Source: Pseudomonadota bacterium (GTDB taxonomy: Bacteria > Pseudomonadota > Alphaproteobacteria > Kiloniellales > J153). From it: a stretch of 10,912 nt of DNA. Both the position numbers and the translations under genes were made by a program. Below are positions 4,806 to 10,912 of the stretch, one piece after another. Where the stretch lies: contig JACZWN010000092.1 of the NCBI GenBank assembly GCA_022572105.1, forward strand, positions 1,815 through 12,726, read 5' to 3'. The first letter of the stretch is position 1. Every line of letters begins with the position of its first letter. Below the pieces are notes generated by a model that saw only the letters and a program-made list of their open reading frames with translations, was not told the DNA's origin and ran no database searches.

Positions 4806-6857
4806 ATGGAAGGTCCGGGAAGTCTTCAGGATTTAGAGCGCCTTGGGCGAATGCGCGCTCTTGTGGATAAGGCGATGGGCGAGCGCGCGCCCGACGTCCG
4901 CCCGTCCGGCGACGCGCGCGAGGACCTGCCCGAAGAGGTCCTGGGCAACGGCCAGATCCGGGACGTGTTCCAGAACGAGCGCGGCGTCGCGGTCCATATC
5001 GAGCGCAGCCGGGACGACCTGCTCACCGTGTTCGGCAAGGCGACGCTCTCCGACCGCTACCTGATGAACGGCGAGGGCTTCCAGGACCTGTTCGCGCGGG
5101 TGGCGGCGCACTTCGCCGACGACACCGCCCACGCCCAGCGGCTCTACGACTACATCTCGCGGCTCTGGCTCATGCCGGCGACCCCGGTCTTGTCCAACGG
5201 CGGCACCGCGCGCGGGCTACCGATCTCCTGTTTCCTCAACGAGGCCAGCGATTCGCTCGAAGGCATCCTGGGCCTGTGGAACGAGAACGTCTGGCTGGCC
5301 GCGCGCGGCGGCGGCATCGGCAGCTATTGGGGGAACTTGCGCTCGATCGGCGAGCGGGTCGGCCACAACGGCAAGACCTCGGGCGTGATCCCCTTCATCC
5401 GGGTCATGGATTCGCTGACGCTCGCCATCAGCCAGGGCTCGCTCCGGCGCGGCTCGGCGGCCTGCTACATGCCGGTCTCACACCCCGAGATCGAGGAGTT
5501 CATCGAGATCCGACGCCCGACCGGCGGCGACCCCAACCGCAAGGCGCCGAATTTGCACCACGGCGTGGTCGTGCCCGACGCCTTCATGCGCGCGGTCGAG
5601 GAGGACGCGGACTGGCCGCTCACCAGTCCCAAGGACGGCGCGATCATCCGCAAGATCAAGGCGCGTAGCCTTTGGATCCGCATCCTGACCGCGCGCATCG
5701 AGACCGGCGAGCCCTACATCCTCTTCGGCGACCACGTCAACCGGGCGATCCCGGAGCACCACAAGCTGGCCGGGCTCAACGTCAAGATGTCGAATCTATG
5801 CAGCGAGATCACGCTGCCCACCGGCCGCGACCACCACGGCCAGGAGCGTACCGCGGTCTGCTGCCTGTCCTCGCTCAACCTCGAGACCTACGAGGACTGG
5901 CGCGACCATCCCGGCTTCATCGAGGACGTGATGCGCTTCCTCGACAACGTGCTCAGCGACTTCATCGCGCGCGCGCCCGACTGCATGGCGCGCGCCCGCT
6001 ACGCGGCGGCGCGCGAGCGCTCGGTCGGCCTGGGCGTGATGGGCTTCCACTCGTTCCTGCAGAAGAACCGCATCCCCTTCGAGAGCGCGATCGCCAAGGT
6101 CTGGAACCGGCGCATCTTCAAGCAGATCCGCGCCGCCGCCGACGCCGCCTCGCGCAAGCTCGCCGAGGAGCGCGGTGCCTGCCCCGACGCCGCCGAGTTC
6201 GGCATCATGGAGCGCTTCTCGAACAAGCTGGCGATCGCGCCCACGGCGTCCATTTCGATCATCTGCGGCGGCGCCTCGCCGGGCATCGAGCCGATCGCCG
6301 CCAACAGCTTCACCCACAAGACGCTGTCGGGCTCGTTCAACGTGCGCAACAAGCACTTGGCCGCGCTGCTCGCCGAGAAGGGCCGCGACGACGAGGACAC
6401 CTGGTCGTCGATCACGATCAACGAAGGCTCGGTCCGGCACCTCGACTTCCTGAGCCCGGACGAGAAGGACGTGTTCAAGACCGCCTTCGAGCTCGACCAG
6501 CGCTGGATCATCGAATTGGCCGCGGACCGCGCGCCTTTCGTGTGCCAGTCGCAGTCGGTCAACGTCTTCCTGGCCGCCGACGTGCACAAGCGCGTCCTGC
6601 ACCAGATCCACTACCAGGCCTGGAAGAAGGGCCTGAAGAGCCTCTACTACTGCCGCTCCAAGTCGATCCAGCGCGCAGAATCCAACCAGGCGGCCGGCGA
6701 TGCGGCGGCGCCGACCGGCGGCATCCCGCACCTGGGCAAGATCAACGGCGCCAGGCGGCCGAACGGCGAGTCGAACAGCGAGTTAAACGACGAGTCGAAT
6801 GGCGAGTCGAGCGGCGCCGGGCCGACCGATTACGACGAATGCCTCGCCTGTCAATAG
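4806..6857 (+). CDS. nrdA: Class I ribonucleotide reductase, large (catalytic) subunit
   Basis: The 683-residue protein is the alpha subunit that reduces ribonucleotides to deoxyribonucleotides in the cytoplasm with NrdB. Catalytic residues can be placed: redox Cys142 (GLPISCFLNE) and Cys352 (AVCCLSSLNL), matching E. coli Cys225 and Cys462; the Asn330-Cys332-Glu334 radical site in SNLCSE; the Tyr614-Tyr615 radical-relay pair in SLYYC; and the C-terminal relay cysteines Cys679 and Cys682 in ECLAC. Other family blocks are ARGGGIGSYWGNLRSIG (166-182) and APTASISIICGGASPGIEP (478-496). No ATP-cone is recognisable in the first 90 residues. Ahead of the C-terminal cysteines lies a disordered linker with repeated N-x-E-S units (653-669). 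I chose the ATG at 4806, with GAGGGGG five nt upstream. The upstream in-frame ATG at 4647 would add 53 unlike residues and run through the promoter. It is cotranscribed with nrdB, under likely NrdR and DnaA control. Confidence 0.95.
   Translation: MEGPGSLQDLERLGRMRALVDKAMGERAPDVRPSGDAREDLPEEVLGNGQIRDVFQNERGVAVHIERSRDDLLTVFGKATLSDRYLMNGEGFQDLFARVAAHFADDTAHAQRLYDYISRLWLMPATPVLSNGGTARGLPISCFLNEASDSLEGILGLWNENVWLAARGGGIGSYWGNLRSIGERVGHNGKTSGVIPFIRVMDSLTLAISQGSLRRGSAACYMPVSHPEIEEFIEIRRPTGGDPNRKAPNLHHGVVVPDAFMRAVEEDADWPLTSPKDGAIIRKIKARSLWIRILTARIETGEPYILFGDHVNRAIPEHHKLAGLNVKMSNLCSEITLPTGRDHHGQERTAVCCLSSLNLETYEDWRDHPGFIEDVMRFLDNVLSDFIARAPDCMARARYAAARERSVGLGVMGFHSFLQKNRIPFESAIAKVWNRRIFKQIRAAADAASRKLAEERGACPDAAEFGIMERFSNKLAIAPTASISIICGGASPGIEPIAANSFTHKTLSGSFNVRNKHLAALLAEKGRDDEDTWSSITINEGSVRHLDFLSPDEKDVFKTAFELDQRWIIELAADRAPFVCQSQSVNVFLAADVHKRVLHQIHYQAWKKGLKSLYYCRSKSIQRAESNQAAGDAAAPTGGIPHLGKINGARRPNGESNSELNDESNGESSGAGPTDYDECLACQ
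4862..4870. promoter_or_regulatory. Perfect DnaA box inside the 5' end of nrdA
   Basis: TGTGGATAA (TTATCCACA on the minus strand) lies at codons 19-22 of nrdA, in the same orientation as the perfect box at 4784-4792 and 78 bp from it. A single occurrence could be chance. Its position close to the upstream cluster makes a regulatory role plausible. Confidence 0.4.
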
Positions 6858-6870
6858 GCGAGCTTGCCGG

Positions 6871-6900
6871 GGGGCCGCGGCCCACGTAGGGCGCGGCCCC
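6871..6900 (+). other. GC-rich hairpin in the nrdA-nrdB spacer
   Basis: A perfect 9-bp stem (GGGGCCGCG at 6871-6879, CGCGGCCCC at 6892-6900) can extend by a further CCC/GGG pair around a small loop. Only ATTTC follows, so it is not a convincing terminator. It could pause RNA polymerase, stabilise the upstream transcript or be a processing site that sets the NrdA:NrdB ratio. Confidence 0.5.
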
Positions 6901-6943
6901 ATTTCACGCGGAAACACGACGGAACGAAGAGCCAGGACCGACC

Positions 6944-7903
6944 ATGTCGCTGCTCGACGCCAGCCCGGTCTACAAGCCGTTCAGTTACCCTTGGGCCTAC
7001 GATGCCTGGCTGACGCAGCAGCGCATCCACTGGCTGCCCGAGGAGGTGCCCTTGGCCGACGACGTCAAGGACTGGCAGCGGACGCTGACCCCGGGCGAGA
7101 AGAACCTGCTGACCCAGATCTTCCGCTTCTTCACCCAGGCCGACGTCGAGGTCAACAACTGCTACATGACGCACTACGCGCGCGTCTTCAAGCCGACCGA
7201 GGTGCAGATGATGCTGGCCGCCTTCTCCAACATGGAGACCGTGCACATCGCCGCCTACGCGCACCTGCTCGACACCGTCGGCATGCCCGAGGCCGAGTAC
7301 TCCGCCTTCCTGCGCTACAAGGAGATGCGGGACAAGTACGACTACATGCAGAGCTTCGGGGTCGAGACCAAGGCCGACATCGCCATGACGCTGGCCGTCT
7401 TCGGCGCCTTCACCGAGGGCCTGCAACTGTTCGCCAGCTTCGCGATCCTCTTGAACTTCCCGCGCTTCAACAAGATGAAGGGCATGGGCCAGATCGTCAC
7501 CTGGTCGGTGCGCGACGAATCCCTGCACACCCAGTCGATCATCCGCCTGTTCCGCACCTTCATCTCGGAGAACCCGCAAGTCTGGACCGAGGCCTTCGAG
7601 CGCGATCTCTACACGGCCTGCGAGACCATCGTCACCCACGAGGACGCCTTCATCGACCTCGCTTTCGAGATGGGCCCGGTCGAGGGCCTGGAGGCCGCCG
7701 AGGTCAAGGTCTACATCCGCACCATCGCCGACCGGCGCCTGACGCAGTTGGGCCTGCAGCCCATCTACCGGGTCGGGAAGAATCCGCTCACCTGGCTCGA
7801 TGCCATCCTCAACGGCGTCGAGCACGCCAACTTCTTCGAGAACCGCGCCACCGAATATTCCCGCGCCGCCACCCAAGGGACCTGGGACGAGGCGTTCGAT
7901 TAG
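6944..7903 (+). CDS. nrdB: Class I ribonucleotide reductase, small (radical) subunit
   Basis: The 319-residue beta subunit houses the dimetal centre that generates the radical passed to NrdA. All six expected metal ligands are in register with E. coli NrdB: Asp67, Glu98 and His101 (METVHIAAY), Glu158 (FTEGLQLF), Glu192 and His195 (RDESLH). The spacings 31, 3, 34 and 3 are identical to those of E. coli. The radical tyrosine is present as Tyr105, so this is not a class Ic (Phe) protein. The C-terminus (ENRATEYSRAA, then TWDEAFD) carries the relay tyrosine and the tail that docks onto NrdA. No ATP-cone precedes the ferritin-like domain, which begins close to the N-terminus. An AGGA site lies about 6 nt before the ATG. 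It is 86 bp downstream of nrdA across a hairpin, and no clear terminator follows. The metal (Fe or Mn) cannot be decided from sequence. Confidence 0.95.
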   Translation: MSLLDASPVYKPFSYPWAYDAWLTQQRIHWLPEEVPLADDVKDWQRTLTPGEKNLLTQIFRFFTQADVEVNNCYMTHYARVFKPTEVQMMLAAFSNMETVHIAAYAHLLDTVGMPEAEYSAFLRYKEMRDKYDYMQSFGVETKADIAMTLAVFGAFTEGLQLFASFAILLNFPRFNKMKGMGQIVTWSVRDESLHTQSIIRLFRTFISENPQVWTEAFERDLYTACETIVTHEDAFIDLAFEMGPVEGLEAAEVKVYIRTIADRRLTQLGLQPIYRVGKNPLTWLDAILNGVEHANFFENRATEYSRAATQGTWDEAFD

Positions 7904-7989
7904 CGGGCGGGTGGCGCTGCGGCTCACAGGATTGGATCGGAATGCCGGCCCCTTGGCTGTGCCCCCGACCGGTCCCGCCAACTTGCGGT

Positions 7990-8017
7990 TTGACCCGCCG
8001 GATCGCTCGCCTATGAT
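7990..8017 (+). promoter_or_regulatory. Predicted promoter of the CysQ-type gene
   Basis: TTGACC (7990-7995) and TATGAT (8012-8017) are 16 bp apart and each differs from consensus by one base. Transcription would start near 8024, leaving a leader of about 40 nt before the ATG at 8065. This suggests the gene is transcribed separately from nrdAB. Confidence 0.6.
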
Positions 8018-8064
8018 CCCGCGAGCCCGGGCCGCGGGTGCCCGGCGCGCGGGGAGGGGGCTGG

Positions 8065-8904
<840 letters not shown>

Positions 8905-8954
8905 GAGGATTGGCCCGGCGAGATCGGCCCCGCGAGATCGGCCCCGCCAAGCCC

Positions 8955-8984
8955 TTGGAACATCCCTCAAGACTTCGCTAAACT
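8955..8984 (+). promoter_or_regulatory. Possible promoter of the DinB-family gene
   Basis: TTGGAA (8955-8960) and TAAACT (8979-8984) are 18 bp apart, placing a start near 8991 and a leader of about 55 nt. The -10 is only fair; the position in a 140-bp intergenic gap is appropriate. Confidence 0.4.
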
Positions 8985-9045
8985 AGGGCCGAATCCCAAA
9001 CGACCCCGCCGAAACGGACCCCAATGACCGGGAGGACCGCTGCCC

Positions 9046-9546
9046 GTGAATAACATCGCGCTCATGGCCCGCTTCAACGCCTGGGCCAACGACCGGCTCT
9101 ACGGTTGCGTCGCCGGCATCTCCGACCAGGCCTATCGGGAGGACCGCAAGGCCTACTTCGGCTCGATCCACAACACGCTCAATCATCTCCTGGTCGTCGA
9201 CCGCCTGTGGACCTGCCGACTCAAGGAAACCGATCACGGCATCAAGAGCCTCGACCAGATCCTCTACGACGATTTCGAGTCGCTGCGCGCGGCGCGCAAA
9301 ACGGAGGACCAGGCGCTCGTAGACCTGGTCGACGGCTTGAGCGAGGAAGAGCTGCAAAGCCCGGTCACCTATGGGCGCATGATCGGCGACGGCGCGCACA
9401 CGACGCGGCGCGATCACATCCTGATTACGCTGTACAACCATCAGACCCATCATCGCGGTCAGGTGCACGCCATGCTGACGCCACAGGGGATCGACCCGCC
9501 GCCCCTGGACGTTATCCACCTGCTCGAGGAACTGGGCCTCAGCTAG
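9046..9546 (+). CDS. DinB-family four-helix metal-binding protein
   Basis: The 166-residue protein is a complete DinB/YfiT-type four-helix bundle. It opens with MARFNAWANDRLY, the usual first helix, then HNTLNHLLVVDRLW (42-55) supplying His47. YNHQTHHRGQVHAML (130-144) supplies His132 and His136. Together these form the His triad that binds a divalent metal. Some family members are thiol (bacillithiol or mycothiol) transferases and others are of unknown activity, so no substrate is proposed. The start is the GTG at 9046 with GGAGGA about 10 nt upstream. An ATG at 9024 hits a stop after nine codons, and a later ATG at 9064 would cut into the first helix. It is monocistronic, with a likely promoter upstream and a terminator after the stop. 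Confidence 0.88.
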   Translation: MNNIALMARFNAWANDRLYGCVAGISDQAYREDRKAYFGSIHNTLNHLLVVDRLWTCRLKETDHGIKSLDQILYDDFESLRAARKTEDQALVDLVDGLSEEELQSPVTYGRMIGDGAHTTRRDHILITLYNHQTHHRGQVHAMLTPQGIDPPPLDVIHLLEELGLS

Positions 9547-9579
9547 GACTCCGTCGCGCCGGGTAAGAATCGTGCTTTT

Positions 9580-9604
9580 TGGCGGTTTTCCGCCATTTCT
9601 TCTT
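9580..9604 (+). terminator. Rho-independent terminator after the DinB-family gene
   Basis: A 6-bp stem TGGCGG (9580-9585) and CCGCCA (9590-9595) closes a TTTT loop and is followed by TTTCTTCTT. It lies 33 bp past the TAG stop. The stem is short but the T-rich tract and placement are right. Confidence 0.7.
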
Positions 9605-9826
9605 GACCGAAAAAACCGAGAGGCGCAGAATTCATCCACGTGGTTGGCATCGCCGACGACGATTTAGCCGCCGCAGTGCCTATGCGGTGACTCTAGGTGG
9701 ATCTCATGACCGCGGATGGGATCGCGCCTAACGAGAGAGAGCAAAAGCAAGTCCAGGGGTCGCCGTCGATGGGGCCCCTGGCACCGTTTCGGGGTCCTGC
9801 GATTCGGCCGGGGCGAAGCGTTTGGG

Positions 9827-9854
9827 GCGAATCGGCCGGAGCGAATCGGCCGGA
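9827..9854. repeat. Tandem 14-bp repeat GCGAATCGGCCGGA, two perfect copies
   Basis: Copies at 9827-9840 and 9841-9854 are identical and adjacent. Degenerate relatives occur on both sides: GATTCGGCCGGGGCGAAGCG from 9801, GCGACATGGGCCGGGA from 9855, then CGAATCGCCGGG. About 80 bp in total is involved. It sits just upstream of tsaC. It looks like local slippage or a small dispersed repeat; no function is evident. Confidence 0.7.
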
Positions 9855-9954
9855 GCGACATGGGCCGGGACGAATCGCCGGGCGGTGCGGAACATGGCTC
9901 GCTGGCTTCACGCCCCGGTTCCATTACGCCCGGGTTCCTTTAGACTGCCCCACC

Positions 9955-10575
9955 ATGACCGACACCGCTAGCGGCACTCCCCTGCGCGGCGGCCGAATTC
10001 GCAAGCCCGACGCGGCCGCCTATGCGCAGGCCGCGGGCATTTTGCGCGACGGCGGCCTGGTCGTCTTTCCGACCGAGACGGTTTACGGCCTGGGCGCCGA
10101 CGCCACCGACGATAAGGCCGTGGCCGCCATCTTCGAGGCCAAGGGCCGGCCCCGCTTCAACCCGCTCATCGTCCACTTCGCCGACCGCGCGGCGGCGGAA
10201 GAGGCCGTGGTCTTCGATGAACGGGCCGAGCGCCTGGCCGAGCGCCTCTGGCCGGGGGCGCTGACCCTGGTGCTGCCGCGGGCGGCCGGCTCGGCCATAT
10301 CCCCCTTGACCAGCGCCGGTCTCGACACCCTCGCCATACGCGTGCCGGGGCACCACGTCACCCAGGCTCTCATCGCCGCGGGGGCCAGGCCGATCGCCGC
10401 CCCCAGCGCCAACCGGTCGGGCGCGGTGAGCCCGACCACCGCCGCCCACGTCGCCGAGTCCCTGCGCTCCCGGGTGGACATGATCATCGACGGGGGCCCG
10501 TGTCCTATCGGCATCGAGTCCACCGTCGTCGACCTCACCCGACCCGAGCCCGCGCTGCTCCGGCCCGGCGGATGA
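9955..10575 (+). CDS. L-threonylcarbamoyladenylate synthase (TsaC/Sua5/YrdC), C-terminal domain absent
   Basis: The 206-residue protein contains the YrdC domain, which joins threonine, bicarbonate and ATP to threonylcarbamoyl-AMP, the first step of the universal t6A37 tRNA modification. Motifs: FPTETVYGLGADA (38-50), FEAKGRPRFNPLIVH with the K-x-R substrate motif (60-74), WPGALTLVL (99-107), IRVPGHH (128-134), APSANRSGAVSPT with the SxN motif (149-161), and IGIESTVVDL (185-194). It ends exactly at LLRPGG. Sua5-type relatives, the usual form in alphaproteobacteria, continue after this motif into an extra C-terminal domain and reach about 310-330 residues. The domain needed for catalysis is complete, as in the short TsaC type, so activity is possible. 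I chose the ATG at 9955, where the family begins. No Shine-Dalgarno sequence precedes it, and TAGACT at 9941-9946 could place the transcript start at or near the ATG. Confidence 0.88.
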   Translation: MTDTASGTPLRGGRIRKPDAAAYAQAAGILRDGGLVVFPTETVYGLGADATDDKAVAAIFEAKGRPRFNPLIVHFADRAAAEEAVVFDERAERLAERLWPGALTLVLPRAAGSAISPLTSAGLDTLAIRVPGHHVTQALIAAGARPIAAPSANRSGAVSPTTAAHVAESLRSRVDMIIDGGPCPIGIESTVVDLTRPEPALLRPGG

Positions 10576-10675
10576 GGATGTCTACGACAACCGTGGCCAA
10601 GATGAAGTCGGCCTCGGAGGTTTGAAGAAAACGGTCCGTACCGTGAACGTAGCCAACCAACAAAAGGAGCAGGCC
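10576..10675. other. Junction between truncated tsaC and the FG-GAP gene
   Basis: The 100 bp after the tsaC stop show no Sua5 C-terminal coding in any forward frame and are less GC-rich than tsaC. AAGGAG at 10664-10669 belongs to the next gene. The sudden change suggests a rearrangement boundary. Confidence 0.45.
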
Positions 10676-10912
10676 GTGTATACATCCAAGGTGAACGCTG
10701 GCATGATCGCTCTTATCGGCGCGATCCTTTCCGTCGGAACCGGCGCCATAGGGCAGGCCCCGTGCGAGCTGGAAAAGCTAACCGCGTCCGATACCGATTC
10801 GGGGGACTGGTTCGGGACTTCCGTTTCGATCAATGGTGACCGGGCCGTCGTGGGGGCTACCCGTGACGACGACGCATGTCCGGCCGACCCTAATTGCAAT
10901 TCAGGCTCGGCG
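10676..10912 (+). CDS. Secreted FG-GAP-repeat protein, 5' part (runs off the window)
   Basis: The visible 79 residues start with a signal peptide (hydrophobic core about residues 9-24, likely cut after GQA at 26-28). Then come LTASDTDSGDWFGTSVSING and DRAVVGATRDDD, and near the edge SGSA. This is the characteristic unit of FG-GAP/integrin-alpha-like beta-propeller repeats (LTASD...GDxFGxSVSIxGDxAVVGA..DDD...GSAYVF). Such proteins are extracellular, often large, and bind Ca2+ through the DxDxDG-like loops. The start is GTG at 10676 with AAGGAG exactly six nt upstream. An in-frame GTG at 10643 or TTG at 10622 would lengthen the N-terminus without a better site. Its 3' end is outside the window, so length and other domains are unknown. 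Codon use appears less GC-rich than in neighbouring genes. Confidence 0.78.
   Translation, partial: MYTSKVNAGMIALIGAILSVGTGAIGQAPCELEKLTASDTDSGDWFGTSVSINGDRAVVGATRDDDACPADPNCNSGSA

Larger units (their letters stand above)
9547..9954. other. Gene-free stretch between dinB-like gene and tsaC
   Basis: This 408-bp region holds the dinB terminator near its start and no recognisable gene. An open frame from 9697 runs in frame into tsaC, but its 86 extra residues are Arg/Gly/Pro-rich and resemble nothing. Also present: an inverted repeat CCAGGGG/CCCCTGG (9753-9759 and 9775-9781) and short GAATCGGCCG-type repeats at about 9801-9880. The stretch looks like accumulated non-coding sequence. Confidence 0.6.

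Noticed and set aside
4751..4870. A chromosomal or plasmid replication origin, because of the DnaA boxes
   Set aside because: No dnaA, parAB, repABC or hemE-type neighbours are present. The AT-rich part (4561-4610) is short and serves the TA promoter. The boxes sit at an nrdA promoter, where DnaA control is already known in other bacteria.
5672..8016. Long open frames in other frames and antisense to nrdA and nrdB (for example minus 5796-6731 and 6851-7981)
   Set aside because: Their translations are Arg/Ala/Gly/His-rich without domains. They arise from third-position GC bias opposite two certain RNR genes.
9697..9954. An 86-residue N-terminal extension of TsaC
   Set aside because: The residues are Arg/Gly/Pro-rich, cover the repeat region and have no family match. 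The YrdC domain begins correctly after the ATG at 9955.

Overview
The window is high-GC, densely coded bacterial DNA. The gene families and their wording point to an alphaproteobacterium, plausibly of the Rhodospirillales type. The evidence is the M81/MlrC remnant, the NrdA/NrdB style, a Sua5-type TsaC, GTG starts and a FixK/FNR-type palindrome. The assignment is an inference from family resemblance, not a database result. Two AT-rich islands stand out: about 1075-1215 and 2245-2360, both upstream of secreted-protein genes. The toxin-antitoxin block at 3650-4800 also looks less GC-rich than its surroundings.

Left part, minus strand (1-4620). Two related genes for secreted Gly/Asn-rich proteins (87-1013 and 1444-2130) each have their own intrinsic terminator and upstream regulatory region. 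Upstream of them lie an SRAP/HMCES-type gene for abasic-site DNA-protein crosslinking (2422-3141), an internally deleted MlrC-like remnant (3225-3575), and a RES-Xre type II toxin-antitoxin operon (3653-4547). That operon has a well-formed promoter with a palindromic operator inside its spacer.

Right part, plus strand (4640-10912). A class I ribonucleotide reductase operon (nrdA 4806-6857, nrdB 6944-7903) follows a dense control region. This region holds two NrdR-type boxes exactly 31 bp apart, overlapping a predicted promoter, and several DnaA-box-like sequences including two perfect ones. Then come a CysQ-type 3'(2'),5'-bisphosphate nucleotidase with its own promoter (8065-8904), a DinB/YfiT-fold protein with a terminator (9046-9546), and a gene-free 400-bp stretch with short repeats. 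The window ends with a TsaC/Sua5-type tRNA t6A enzyme that stops directly after its catalytic domain (9955-10575), and the 5' end of a secreted FG-GAP-repeat protein running off the right edge (from 10676).

Functionally, the plus-strand genes are housekeeping: dNTP supply, PAP recycling and tRNA modification. The minus-strand block is accessory: surface or secreted proteins, DNA-damage protection, a TA module and gene debris. The most notable points are the combined NrdR/DnaA control region, the apparent absence of an ATP-cone from both RNR subunits, the in-frame collapsed MlrC gene, the truncated TsaC/Sua5, and the two secreted paralogues with distinct control elements.
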